Part shown: positions 25,195 to 33,769 of the stretch, piece after piece
Layout of the letters: the number at the start of each line of letters is the position of its first letter
How positions within the stretch are numbered: the stretch's first letter is position 1
Source of the DNA: an uncultured Agathobacter sp.
Lineage (GTDB): Bacteria; Bacillota; Clostridia; Lachnospirales; Lachnospiraceae
Direction: 5' to 3'
Assembly (NCBI GenBank): GCA_944381555.1
Contig: CALWLL010000044.1
Span: 1-48,896, forward strand
Length of the DNA: 48,896 nucleotides
Program-made: the position numbers and the translations under genes
Notes under the pieces: generated by a model
Databases searched by the model: none
What the model was told of the DNA's origin: nothing
The model's input: the letters and a program-made list of their open reading frames with translations, nothing else

Positions 25195-25300
25195 TGTGGA
25201 AGAGAGCGACTGTCCCTCGATATAGGAACGCTTCGCTAAGGATGTGAACCTCGCGGGAAGGAAATAATCGTTTTGCGATACCGCCCGGATGTAAAAACAT
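25195..25300 (+). ncRNA. structured leader RNA candidate upstream of PurF-like gene
   Basis: The gene-free stretch 25164-25441 has a folded-looking block: AGCGA...TCGCT closing a hairpin (about 25205-25237), a short GG-ATGTGAA-CC loop, then CGGG ... CCCG around an ATCG-TTTTG-CGAT hairpin (about 25253-25289). The pieces GACTG, CGGGAAG and CCGCCCGG recall the pfl/ZTP riboswitch, and the downstream gene is a purine-pathway homologue, but the outer P1 stem and the pseudoknot partner are not evident. So a riboswitch is possible and the class is not established. A terminator hairpin follows at 25336. Confidence 0.35.
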
Positions 25301-25335
25301 GAAAAGCATTATTTATAAGCATAATTAATAATTGA

Positions 25336-25368
25336 ATTCGTCAACAATTATTTGACGAATAGTTTTTT
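25336..25368 (+). terminator. terminator hairpin in PurF-like leader
   Basis: ATTCGTCAA and TTGACGAAT form a perfect 9-bp stem around 7 bases, followed by AG and six T. It sits about 70 bases before the gene and could be the switching element of the leader RNA. A TATAAT box at 25396-25401, after the terminator, may give a second, constitutive promoter. Confidence 0.7.
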
Positions 25369-25441
25369 GCGTATTAACATTAGGTGTAATCGTGTTATAA
25401 TAATTATGTGCATTATGCCGTAAGAAATAGGAGGCAGTTTC

Positions 25442-26845
25442 ATGGGCGGATTTTTCGCAGTGGCGTCAAAAGAATCTTGTATATTGGATTTGTTTTATGG
25501 AACAGATTATCATTCTCACTTGGGAACGAGAAGAGCTGGTATGGCTGTATATGGGGAGAACGGTTTTGACCGTGCAATCCATAACATCCAGAATTCTCCA
25601 TTTCGTACCAAATTTGAAAAAGATGTTGAAGAATTAAAAGGACACCTCGGAATCGGGTGTATTTCCGATTTTGAACCTCAGCCTCTTTTGGTAAATTCAC
25701 ACCTTGGCAGCTTTGCAATTACTACCGTAGGCAAAATAGCCAATGCAGAAGCTCTTGTAAAAGAATGTTATGATTCCGGAAAGACACATTTTCTGGAAAT
25801 GAGCGGCGGAAATATCAATCCGACAGAAGTTGCAGCGGCGATTATTAACCAAAAAGATTCTATTTTGGATGGTTTAAAATATCTGCATGAGAAAGTTATT
25901 GGCTCTCTTAGCGTACTTATTTTAACGCAGGATGGAATTTATGCATCCAGAGACCGGTTCGGGAGGACTCCTATTGTCGTAGGACAAAAAGAAGGTGCAT
26001 TCTGCCTTTCTTTTGAGGATTTTGCATATTTTAACCTTGGATATAAAGCCTGTAAAGAGCTTGGACCGGCAGAGATTGTATTTATGACGGCAGACGGTGT
26101 AGAGACTTTAAGCAAGCCTCAGGAAGAAATGAAAATGTGTTCTTTCCTATGGGTTTATTACGGATATCCTACATCCAGCTATGAGGGTGTTAATGTTGAA
26201 GAAATGCGCTACGAAACAGGCCGCCGGATGGCGAAACGCGACAATGTGCAGACAGATTATGCGGCAGGAGTACCGGATTCGGGAGTACCCGCTGCTATCG
26301 GCTATTCGAATGAAGCAGGAATTCCGTTTGCGCGTCCGTTTATTAAATATACACCAACCTGGCCGCGTTCTTTTATGCCAACCAGTCAGGAACAGAGAAA
26401 CATGATTGCGCGTATGAAACTGATTCCGGTACAATCTCTGATTAAAGACAAGAAATTGTTATTAGTGGACGATTCCATTGTTCGTGGAACACAGTTAGGC
26501 GAGACAACGGAGTTTTTATATGAAAGCGGCGCGAAAGAAGTACACGTCCGCCCGGCTTGTCCGCCAATTATGTACGGATGTAAATATTTGAATTTCTCCC
26601 GCTCTACATCAGAAATGGATTTGATTACCCGCAGAATTATTCTTGAAAGAGAAGGAAAGATTACAGACAAATTATTAGAAGAATATTCCGATCCGGACAG
26701 TGAAAGCTATCAGGCAATGGTGCAGGATATTTGTAAGAGATTAGGCTTTACATCTCTTCAATATGCCCGTTTGGATGATATTATCGATGCTATCGGTATT
26801 TCGCCATGTAAGCTGTGTACATACTGCTGGAACGGGAAAGAATAA
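25442..26845 (+). CDS. PurF-like amidotransferase without the catalytic N-terminal cysteine
   Basis: A protein of 467 residues with both PurF parts. The N-terminal Ntn glutaminase-like domain has TRRAGMAVYG, HLGIGCISD and ASRDRFGRTPIVVG. The C-terminal phosphoribosyltransferase has the PRPP loop LLLVDDSIVRGTQL (about 340-353) and ends in CKLCTYCWNGKE. True PurF begins (M)CGIFG with Cys as glutaminase nucleophile; here the protein starts MGGFFAVAS, so residue 2 is Gly and the first Cys is at 13. It is therefore probably unable to use glutamine in the standard way. It may use free ammonia, or have a regulatory or different role. AGGAGG precedes the start. Confidence 0.8.
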   Translation: MGGFFAVASKESCILDLFYGTDYHSHLGTRRAGMAVYGENGFDRAIHNIQNSPFRTKFEKDVEELKGHLGIGCISDFEPQPLLVNSHLGSFAITTVGKIANAEALVKECYDSGKTHFLEMSGGNINPTEVAAAIINQKDSILDGLKYLHEKVIGSLSVLILTQDGIYASRDRFGRTPIVVGQKEGAFCLSFEDFAYFNLGYKACKELGPAEIVFMTADGVETLSKPQEEMKMCSFLWVYYGYPTSSYEGVNVEEMRYETGRRMAKRDNVQTDYAAGVPDSGVPAAIGYSNEAGIPFARPFIKYTPTWPRSFMPTSQEQRNMIARMKLIPVQSLIKDKKLLLVDDSIVRGTQLGETTEFLYESGAKEVHVRPACPPIMYGCKYLNFSRSTSEMDLITRRIILEREGKITDKLLEEYSDPDSESYQAMVQDICKRLGFTSLQYARLDDIIDAIGISPCKLCTYCWNGKE

Positions 26846-26857
26846 TAAGCAGAAAGG

Positions 26858-26892
26858 CAGGCATATGATGAAAATCGTATGCCTGATTTGTT
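26858..26892 (+). terminator. hairpin after PurF-like gene
   Basis: CAGGCATATGA pairs with TCGTATGCCTG (11 bp, one T-G pair) around a 6-base loop, followed by ATTTGTT. It probably ends the PurF-like transcript, and lies only 6 bases before the next start codon, so it may also hinder translation from read-through RNA. Confidence 0.6.
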
Positions 26893-26897
26893 AAATC

Positions 26898-27815
26898 ATG
26901 GAGAAGAAACAATTGAACCAAAATATGACGATTTATGTAAATAATGATGAGCTTGAGAAGCTTGTATCGGAGCATATTAGAAATAATAACGCAGATAGCC
27001 TGAATAAGCTGTTAAATCATCTGGTAACTTGCAGAGTCCTGATTCCGGCGACGCCGGGGAAAGACCGCTCTAAGCCGATGCCATGTCTCTTGCAGACAGG
27101 AAGCGGGGAGAAGCTGCTTCCTGTCTTTACCAGCTTAAAACAGACACAGAATGCGCCAAAGAGTCAGGGAATCATCAATATGCCTTTTGTCGGCGCAAAT
27201 GATATGGCAGCAAAGTCCGATGGAAAAATTACCGGAATTGCGATTAACCCGTTTTCTGAAAATTTAATCTTTAAGACAGAACTGGTTCAGAAAATTGCAG
27301 AAGTAGAAGAGATGAAGAAAAAGGGCATAAAGCAGGTAAAAATGACGGGTGCACAGTATGCTGTTTTTGAAAGAATCCAATATGAAAAAAGATTCTTACC
27401 AAAGAAACTTTTTGAAGGTGGAAAAGAATTTATGCAGCATCTCGATGAACGGAAAGAAACGTATCTGGATGTATTGTTTGAGCAATCGTATCAGCAGAAG
27501 AGAATGTATCCGTATTTAGAAGAGGACTTTTCTGTTATGATGATGAACATATCAGAGGATTTGACCATTGCCCGCATAGAATTTCCGAATAAGGACTTGA
27601 GCGCAGGAGTGAGTCTTCGTGCGTTTCTGGCATGGAATGATAAGAAAAAAGAAGCCAGATATTTTACCATTGATATGGGAAAAGAACCGGGAACCCGCCT
27701 GTTTGCTGAGGTCACAAAGGATTTGAACGTGATAAGTCTTGGCGCTGCACCAATAGACGGAACAGAATTACAGCGCGTGGTGGATTTGATTGAGGATGCG
27801 GGAATCACCAGTTGA
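26898..27815 (+). CDS. SseB family protein
   Basis: A protein of 305 residues. The N-terminal half (about 20-150) has the SseB-type pattern: a helix with LNKLLNHLVTCRVLIPATP, then LLPVFTSLKQ, and GIAINPFSENLIFKTELVQ. The C-terminal half (about 190-300) resembles the second SseB domain. It is cytosolic, with no membrane segment. The ATG at 26898 has no good ribosome site because it abuts a terminator. The role of bacterial SseB-like proteins outside of type III secretion is unclear. It precedes a small gene and a radical SAM gene on the same strand. Confidence 0.8.
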   Translation: MEKKQLNQNMTIYVNNDELEKLVSEHIRNNNADSLNKLLNHLVTCRVLIPATPGKDRSKPMPCLLQTGSGEKLLPVFTSLKQTQNAPKSQGIINMPFVGANDMAAKSDGKITGIAINPFSENLIFKTELVQKIAEVEEMKKKGIKQVKMTGAQYAVFERIQYEKRFLPKKLFEGGKEFMQHLDERKETYLDVLFEQSYQQKRMYPYLEEDFSVMMMNISEDLTIARIEFPNKDLSAGVSLRAFLAWNDKKKEARYFTIDMGKEPGTRLFAEVTKDLNVISLGAAPIDGTELQRVVDLIEDAGITS

Positions 27816-27854
27816 CCAATAAGATAAAGATTATACCGGAGAAGGAATAAAGAT

Positions 27855-28085
27855 ATGAGAAGAATGGAATTTAAGATGGAGCGTCAGGGATTGACGAAGG
27901 TGGGAGAGCGCCTTTGTGTAATCGAAGGAAAGCTTCCCACTTCCTATTATTATACAATTGAACATGCAATCGCGATGTCTGGAAATTATGCGGTAAGCGA
28001 GCGGCTGAAATCAACAGAAGGCGTTGTGGTAGACATAAAGGAAACAGAGAAGGGATTCTTTGTAACAATGGAGTTTGACGAATAA
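27855..28085 (+). CDS. small conserved hypothetical protein
   Basis: A protein of 76 residues with GGAGAAGGAA before the ATG. It has a mixed beta-alpha pattern (MEFKMERQGLTKVGERLCVIEGKLP, then YYTIEHAIAMSG, then VVVDIKETEKGFFVTMEFDE). I know of no function. Its stop overlaps the start of the radical SAM gene by one base, which implies coupled translation and a shared task or regulation. Confidence 0.7.
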   Translation: MRRMEFKMERQGLTKVGERLCVIEGKLPTSYYYTIEHAIAMSGNYAVSERLKSTEGVVVDIKETEKGFFVTMEFDE

Positions 28086-29821
28086 TGAAAATAGTATTGA
28101 CAGCGGTAAATGCAAAATATATCCACTCAAATTTAGCGGTATATTCGCTTAAGGCTTCGGCAGGGGCGTATGCCGATATGGTGGAAATTGCAGAATTTAC
28201 CATTAACAATCAGACAGACTATATTTTGAAACAAATTTATAAAAGAAAACCCAAGGTGCTTTGTTTTTCCTGTTATATCTGGAATATCAGTATCATTGAA
28301 GAGGTCATTTGCGAGTATCATAAGCTGTGCCCGCAGGTGCCTATCTGGGTAGGCGGACCGGAAGTATCCTTTGAGGTGGAAGAATTTTTAAAAGCACATC
28401 CGCAGGTAACAGGAGTTATGATGGGAGAAGGAGAGGAAACCTTCCGCCAGTTGTGTGAGTACTATGATGCAAAGCGGAATGTGGATTTGAAAGATATTCT
28501 TGGAATTGCCTATCGTGTCGGCGAAAAGAATGATGAAAAAATTCTGATGAACGGATGGCGCGAGATGCTCTCTATGAACGAGATTCCTTTCTGTTATGAT
28601 ACACTGGAGAATTTCTCCAATCGGATCATCTATTACGAGAGCAGCCGGGGCTGTCCGTTTTCGTGCAGTTATTGTCTGTCCTCTGTGGATAAGAAGCTGC
28701 GTTTCCGTGACATAGAATTAGTAAAAAAAGAATTACAGTTTTTTATTGACCGGAAAGTGCCGCAGATTAAGTTCGTGGACAGAACATTTAATTGCCGCCA
28801 TGAACATGCGATGGCTATTTGGCGTTATATCAAAGAACATGATAATGGAGTGACAAATTTCCATTTTGAAATATCGGCAGATTTGCTGAATGAAGAAGAA
28901 TTAGAGCTTATGTCGGATATGCGTCAGGGATTGATACAATTGGAGATTGGCGTGCAATCCACCAATGAAGCAACGATTCGGGAGATTCATAGAACAATGA
29001 GGCTGGAGCGTCTGAAGGAGATGGTGGGGCGGATAAAATCCTTCGGCAATATTCATCAGCATCTGGATTTGATTGCAGGACTTCCGTATGAGGACTATGC
29101 GGCCTTCCGAAGGTCCTTTGATGAGATTTATGAATTACAGCCGAACCAACTGCAAATGGGCTTTTTAAAAGTGCTAAAAGGTTCATATATGCATGAACAT
29201 GCCGGGGAATACGGTATTATTTATCATAACAAACCGCCATACGAGGTGCTGGCAACAAACTGGCTATCCTATGAGGATATTTTAAACATGAAGCATATTG
29301 AGGAAATGCTGGAGGTGTATTACAACAGCGGACAGTTTGAGATTGCCATGAAAGTGCTAAAGCATAAGTTTGACAGCGCTTTTGATATGTTCCGGAAGAT
29401 GGGGGATTACTATGAGATACATGGTTATTTTGGTACGAGCCATTCACGCATTAAGCGGTGCGAAATATTACTGGATTTTGTAAAGGAAGAATGGAAGGGC
29501 TGTGAGGATGCCGAATCTGTATGCGAATGTATCAGACAAGCGCTGGTATTTGACTTGTATTATAGGGAAAACAGCAAGAGCCGTCCTGTCTGGGCGGGAG
29601 ATAGCGGAGCATTTAAATCCGTTACGCATTTCTACTGCAAGAATGGTAAAATGTCTCATATAGAACCGTTCCACTATGATTTTCTGGGGAATCTTTGTGC
29701 CTTCCCGGAATATCAGGACGAGGTTTTCTGGGTATTGTATTCTTATGACAGAAGAGACCCGTTAAATCATCAGGCACATGTGGAGTATGTATATCCCAAA
29801 GAGGATATGAAGGAACTGTAA
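28085..29821 (+). CDS. B12-binding/radical SAM protein with DUF4080 C-terminus
   Basis: A protein of 578 residues. An N-terminal cobalamin-binding-like Rossmann domain (about 1-135, VLTAVNAKYIHSNLAVYSLKA) is followed by a radical SAM core with the cluster motif CPFSCSYC (about 191-198) and GxIxGxPGE-like elements (EIGVQSTN, LDLIAGLPYEDY), and a DUF4080 C-terminal region. Such enzymes often carry out methylation or methylthiolation reactions; the substrate of this family is not established. It is common in Firmicute genomes and here heads towards nth. Confidence 0.9.
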   Translation: MKIVLTAVNAKYIHSNLAVYSLKASAGAYADMVEIAEFTINNQTDYILKQIYKRKPKVLCFSCYIWNISIIEEVICEYHKLCPQVPIWVGGPEVSFEVEEFLKAHPQVTGVMMGEGEETFRQLCEYYDAKRNVDLKDILGIAYRVGEKNDEKILMNGWREMLSMNEIPFCYDTLENFSNRIIYYESSRGCPFSCSYCLSSVDKKLRFRDIELVKKELQFFIDRKVPQIKFVDRTFNCRHEHAMAIWRYIKEHDNGVTNFHFEISADLLNEEELELMSDMRQGLIQLEIGVQSTNEATIREIHRTMRLERLKEMVGRIKSFGNIHQHLDLIAGLPYEDYAAFRRSFDEIYELQPNQLQMGFLKVLKGSYMHEHAGEYGIIYHNKPPYEVLATNWLSYEDILNMKHIEEMLEVYYNSGQFEIAMKVLKHKFDSAFDMFRKMGDYYEIHGYFGTSHSRIKRCEILLDFVKEEWKGCEDAESVCECIRQALVFDLYYRENSKSRPVWAGDSGAFKSVTHFYCKNGKMSHIEPFHYDFLGNLCAFPEYQDEVFWVLYSYDRRDPLNHQAHVEYVYPKEDMKEL

Positions 29822-29857
29822 AATAAGAGATTGGAAGGTCTTAGTAAAGGAGAGCGT

Positions 29858-30496
29858 ATGGCTGCGAAAAGAACCGAAGAGATTTTAAAACGTCTGGATG
29901 AAGTATATGGAACGGAGTATATCTGCTATCTGAACCATGAGAATCCTTGGCAGTTGCTCATTGCAGTAATCCTTAGCGCCCAGTGTACGGATGCACGCGT
30001 TAATATTGTGACGAAGGATTTGTTTGCAAAGTATGATACTTTAGAGAAATTTGCGAATGCAGATTTAAAGGAATTGGAAATGGACATTCGCCCGACAGGC
30101 TTTTTTCACAATAAGGCAAAAAATATTATCGGATGTGCGAAGCGGCTTATCGAGGTCTACGGCGGAGAGGTTCCGTCCAAACTGGAGGAGCTGCTTACCC
30201 TTCCGGGGGTTGGAAGAAAAACCGCCAACGTAATACGCGGGAACATCTACCATGAACCAAGTATTGTAGTGGATACTCATGTAAAAAGAATATCGAACCG
30301 GCTGGGATTTACCAAAGAAGAGGATCCGGAAAAAATCGAGTTTGAACTGATGCGGAAGCTCCCAAAAGAACATTGGATACTGTATAACATTCAGATTATT
30401 TCTTTTGGACGGAATATCTGTTTTGCAAGAAGTCCGAAATGCAGTGAATGCTTTTTGTATGATTTATGTAAAGCAAAGGATAAGAGGACAAAATGA
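29858..30496 (+). CDS. nth: endonuclease III
   Basis: A protein of 212 residues. The start at 29858 has AAAGGAG 6 bases upstream; the longer frame lacks this. The helix-hairpin-helix is LPGVGRKTANV with the catalytic lysine, the catalytic aspartate is in VVDTHVKR, and the C-terminal 4Fe-4S ligands are in CFARSPKCSECFLYDLC (Cx6Cx2Cx5C). It removes oxidised pyrimidines and cuts at abasic sites. The next gene starts 4 bases before its stop (ATGA overlap). Confidence 0.97.
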   Translation: MAAKRTEEILKRLDEVYGTEYICYLNHENPWQLLIAVILSAQCTDARVNIVTKDLFAKYDTLEKFANADLKELEMDIRPTGFFHNKAKNIIGCAKRLIEVYGGEVPSKLEELLTLPGVGRKTANVIRGNIYHEPSIVVDTHVKRISNRLGFTKEEDPEKIEFELMRKLPKEHWILYNIQIISFGRNICFARSPKCSECFLYDLCKAKDKRTK

Positions 30497-31218
30497 TACA
30501 GGAATATGTAGTATTGGATTTGGAAATGACGGGTTTATCCCCAAAAACAGACCAGATTATCGAAATCGGTGCAATTAAGGTGTGTGGAGAGCAGATTGTA
30601 GACATATTTGCCTGTATGGTAAATTCTCACTGTAGTGTTCCTAAGCGGATCATGGAACTGACGGGTATTACGGATGAAATGGTGAAAAGCGGCATAGAGC
30701 GTGAAGAAGCTCTTATACAGCTTCTGGATTTTATAAACGGGTATACGCTGGTTGGACAGAATCTGAATTTTGATTATGGGTTCTTAAAGCAGTGGGCCAT
30801 AAACCACAAGATTCCTCTGGAAGCGAAGGCTTGCGACACCTTAAAAATTGCAAGGATTCTGCTTCCGGCGGAGCAATCGAAAAGATTATCATCACTATGT
30901 GAATATTTTGGAATCGAAAGACAGCGGGAGCATAGAGCCTTAGATGACGCAATGGAAACATGGAAGGTGTACGGGAATCTGGTGGAACTGGCAAAATCCA
31001 AAAAAGACATCGATGACAGACAATTAGAAGAGATTTTTTCGCCAAAACCGCTTATTTATCAGGCAAAAAGACAGACGCCGGCAACTGCGCATCAGTTACA
31101 GCGTCTGAAAGAGTATCGTGAAAAACATCAGATTACGGAACCTGTCGAATGGGAGAATTTAACGAGAAGCGAGGCTTCCCGGATGATGGATAAATATGTG
31201 CTAAAATACGGACGATAA
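30493..31218 (+). CDS. DnaQ-like 3'-5' exonuclease
   Basis: A protein of 241 residues. The exonuclease motifs are Exo I VVLDLEMTGL, Exo II VGQNLNFDYGFL and Exo III HRALDDAMETW (DEDDh type). It resembles the epsilon-like exonuclease domain of PolC but is free-standing. Beyond residue 175 is a C-terminal region (RLKEYREKHQ...SEASRMMDKYVLKYGR) like the helical tail that follows BRCT or DNA-binding segments in such proteins. Overlap with nth suggests a small DNA repair operon. Confidence 0.9.
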   Translation: MIQEYVVLDLEMTGLSPKTDQIIEIGAIKVCGEQIVDIFACMVNSHCSVPKRIMELTGITDEMVKSGIEREEALIQLLDFINGYTLVGQNLNFDYGFLKQWAINHKIPLEAKACDTLKIARILLPAEQSKRLSSLCEYFGIERQREHRALDDAMETWKVYGNLVELAKSKKDIDDRQLEEIFSPKPLIYQAKRQTPATAHQLQRLKEYREKHQITEPVEWENLTRSEASRMMDKYVLKYGR

Positions 31219-31219
31219 A

Positions 31220-31810
31220 TCAGTTTTCTATAAGTTCGCTAAGTTCTTTCTGAATTGTGCGTTTAGTGAGCACAGGCAGTTGTTCGGAAGCTTCTATAAG
31301 TTTCCTGAGGTTGTCCGTTTCGTTATGTGATTTATATATGGCTGCAAGCTGGCTGTAAATTTTTCGTGAGTCTGCATTGCAGGAAACCGCAAATTCCAAT
31401 AGCTCTCTTGCAGTGTTTTCCTGTCCGGCTTCTAAGAGTTCGCCGGCATATTTTGGAAGAAGCGCTACCATTTCCGTAAAGTTGGCATCACACGCAGATA
31501 AAAAGGCCAGATTTGCGGCCCCATATTGCAACTTTAAGTCGGTATTGCTTATTCCGGTGAGGTTTAGCATATTTTTTTCCGCTAAAGAGAAAAATTCCTC
31601 TTCCGTAGATGTGTGAAGCTGTTGTGGTATTTTCTCGAAAGGTATGGTAATATAATCAAGCCTGGCAATATCTTTTTTGCGAACGGCATTGGACTTTCGC
31701 TCTTTTTCCCAGAAATCCTCGTGCGCCTTATTTTGGGCGGCGTTGCTTTTTTTGATATAGTAAGATAAAATGATTAAGAATACAATGAATATAGTAAATA
31801 TAGGAAACAT
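31220..31810 (-). CDS. membrane-anchored protein with helical (TPR-like) repeats
   Basis: A protein of 196 residues. One N-terminal membrane segment (about 3-19) anchors it, and the rest is soluble and helical. The segments QYGAANLAFLSACDANF, ENTARELLEFAVSCNAD and SRKIYSQLAAIYKS have the spacing of TPR-like repeats. It is convergent with the exonuclease gene, with the stops 1 base apart. The function is unknown, and the C-terminus is cytosolic if the positive-inside rule holds (KK after the segment). Confidence 0.75.
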   Translation of the reverse strand: MFPIFTIFIVFLIILSYYIKKSNAAQNKAHEDFWEKERKSNAVRKKDIARLDYITIPFEKIPQQLHTSTEEEFFSLAEKNMLNLTGISNTDLKLQYGAANLAFLSACDANFTEMVALLPKYAGELLEAGQENTARELLEFAVSCNADSRKIYSQLAAIYKSHNETDNLRKLIEASEQLPVLTKRTIQKELSELIEN

Positions 31811-31911
31811 AACCTATTCCTTTCTGTATATGGTACATATAGTATAACAGATTTTCTAAGAGATGAGTATAGTGTGAAAAATAAATTTATCACACGGAAA
31901 TGGAGATTAAA

Positions 31912-32022
31912 ATGAGTAATTATAATGGAAAAAAAGGAAAACAGCGTTTATATGCAATTATCGGATTGTTGTTAGTAGCAGCGATGTTAGTTACAACCTT
32001 CGTATCCGCATTGTTTGTATAA
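31912..32022 (+). CDS. small single-span membrane protein (36 residues)
   Basis: A short frame encoding MSNYNGKKGKQRLYAIIGLLLVAAM and so on: a basic start, then one hydrophobic helix of about 20 residues, then stop. AATGGAG lies about 8 bases upstream of the ATG. Its codons look natural, and a promoter for the VanW gene starts right after it. I do not know its function. It is easily missed by gene finders. Confidence 0.6.
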   Translation: MSNYNGKKGKQRLYAIIGLLLVAAMLVTTFVSALFV

Positions 32023-32032
32023 ATAATTTGCC

Positions 32033-32060
32033 TTGAAAAAGTGAATAATTATGTTAGAAT
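32033..32060 (+). promoter_or_regulatory. sigma-A promoter of vanW-like gene
   Basis: TTGAAA and TAGAAT are separated by 16 bases, 44 bases before the ATG at 32104, with GAGGAAG as ribosome site. Confidence 0.65.
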
Positions 32061-32103
32061 AAATAGTTGATACTTAAAAATAGTTTTTCAATAGAGGAAG
32101 AGT

Positions 32104-33708
32104 ATGAAAAAAAGTAGAATTATCGCAATTGCTTTGTGCGTTCTTTTGGCAGGAGGATTTTTCTTTGCAGGACAGCACCTTCTCATGGCAGATAATACAG
32201 AGGAACTTACAGTAGATAAGGGCGTATTTATTGGCGGAATTGATGTCGGCGGAATGAGCGCAAAGGAAGCGACAGACACACTAACGGCATATGTGGAAGA
32301 TTTGAAAACAAAGACAATTACATTTAAGGGACCAAAAGGCAATATCGAATTGACTTTAGGAGATATGGGGCTGACAGCAGATATTGAAAAAGCGGTAGAT
32401 AAGGCAACCGGAACAGCAAAGGCTGGAAACTTAATTTCCCGTTTTATGCTTCTTAAAGACCTTGAAAGTGAAAATGCCGTAATTGATATGGGGCTATCCA
32501 TTGACAAGCAGGCAACGGGCAATTTACTTTATAATCAGTCAGATAAAGTAAATATTGCAGCAGTTGACTGGAAGATTGAGAAAGAAGACGATCAGTTTAC
32601 TTACATTGAGGGCAAATCTGGAGAAGAGGTTGATATTGTGGCTTCTGTAAATGCCCTGAGTGAACATATTGCAAAGGATTGGCAGAATGGTCCTATTGAA
32701 GGTGCAGAATTTACGCTTACAAGTGTAGTGACCAATCCGCGAGGTTCTAAAGAAGAACTTGCACAGGTGAAAGACTTACTTGGAACTTTCAGCACCGACT
32801 TTAGCAGTTCGAATGCAGGAAGAAAGAAAAATGTTACAAATGGATGTTCTAAGATTAACGGAACGCTTCTTTATCCGGGGGATACTTTTTCTGCATATAA
32901 AGCTACCAGTCCATATACGGAGAAGAACGGATATGGCATTGGCGGCGCATATAGCGGCGGTAAATTAGTAGAATCTATGGGCGGGGGTATCTGTCAGGTT
33001 TCTACGACTTTATATAACGCGGTAATTCGCGCAGAGCTTAAGGTTACCCAGAGAAATGCCCATTCTATGGTGGTAAGCTATGTAGACCCATCGGTAGATG
33101 CTGCGATTGCCGGAACATACAAAGATTTGAAATTCAGAAATGATTATGATTTCCCTGTTTATATTGAAGGATACTGTAAGAATGGTATTATTACCTTCAA
33201 CATCTACGGAGTGGAAACGAGAGCTGCAAATCGTACAATCCGTTTTGAAAATGAAATTTTATCCACAAACGATCCAGACACGGTTTATACACTCTCTTCG
33301 AATGTGGAGCTGGGAACCTATAAGAAAACGAGCAGTGAATATATTGGGTATACTGCAAGGCTTTGGAAAATTATCTCCATTGATGGTGTAGACCAGGAAA
33401 AGGTTCAGATGAATCGCAGCACCTATAAAGCCGCAGCGAAAGAAGTTACCATCGGTACAAAGGGGGCGACAGCAGAACAGTTAGCAACCATTCAGGCAGC
33501 TTTGGAAACAAAGGATGATGCGTATATCAAGCAGGTGGTTCAGAATATTAACAAGGAGCCGGAACCAACCCCGGAACCGACACCAGAACCAACTCCGGAA
33601 CCAACCCCGGAACCGACTCCGGCCCCAACGCCTGATAGCGAACAGATTCCGCAGGAAGGAACAGGAGACAGCCAGACGCCATCAGAACAACCAACTGGCA
33701 CAGTATAA
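32104..33708 (+). CDS. VanW family cell-wall protein
   Basis: A protein of 534 residues. An N-terminal signal or anchor segment (about 5-24) is followed by a peptidoglycan-binding-like domain (about 35-210, VFIGGIDVGGMSAKEATDTL) and the VanW core (about 235-370) with GCSKINGTLLYPGDTFS and MGGGICQVSTTLYNAV. A C-terminal Pro/Glu/Thr repeat of about 26 residues ends the protein. It is exported and likely wall-bound. The VanW domain is linked to glycopeptide resistance clusters but its activity is unknown, and this gene is a chromosomal relative, not part of a van operon. Confidence 0.92.
   Translation: MKKSRIIAIALCVLLAGGFFFAGQHLLMADNTEELTVDKGVFIGGIDVGGMSAKEATDTLTAYVEDLKTKTITFKGPKGNIELTLGDMGLTADIEKAVDKATGTAKAGNLISRFMLLKDLESENAVIDMGLSIDKQATGNLLYNQSDKVNIAAVDWKIEKEDDQFTYIEGKSGEEVDIVASVNALSEHIAKDWQNGPIEGAEFTLTSVVTNPRGSKEELAQVKDLLGTFSTDFSSSNAGRKKNVTNGCSKINGTLLYPGDTFSAYKATSPYTEKNGYGIGGAYSGGKLVESMGGGICQVSTTLYNAVIRAELKVTQRNAHSMVVSYVDPSVDAAIAGTYKDLKFRNDYDFPVYIEGYCKNGIITFNIYGVETRAANRTIRFENEILSTNDPDTVYTLSSNVELGTYKKTSSEYIGYTARLWKIISIDGVDQEKVQMNRSTYKAAAKEVTIGTKGATAEQLATIQAALETKDDAYIKQVVQNINKEPEPTPEPTPEPTPEPTPEPTPAPTPDSEQIPQEGTGDSQTPSEQPTGTV
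33556..33633 (+). repeat. EPTP-encoding tandem repeat in VanW protein
   Basis: Six consecutive 12-base units encode EPTP, the last one turned into APTP. The third bases vary between units. It makes an extended spacer at the wall. Confidence 0.85.
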
Positions 33709-33769
33709 GATTATATGCAGGCTGTAGCTTTCGGGCTATGGCCTTGAGTACTATATACGAGGTAGAAAA

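Noticed and set aside
25195-25300. Firm call of a ZTP riboswitch
   Set aside because: Key outer stem and pseudoknot bases are not visible, so it is listed only as a structured leader candidate.
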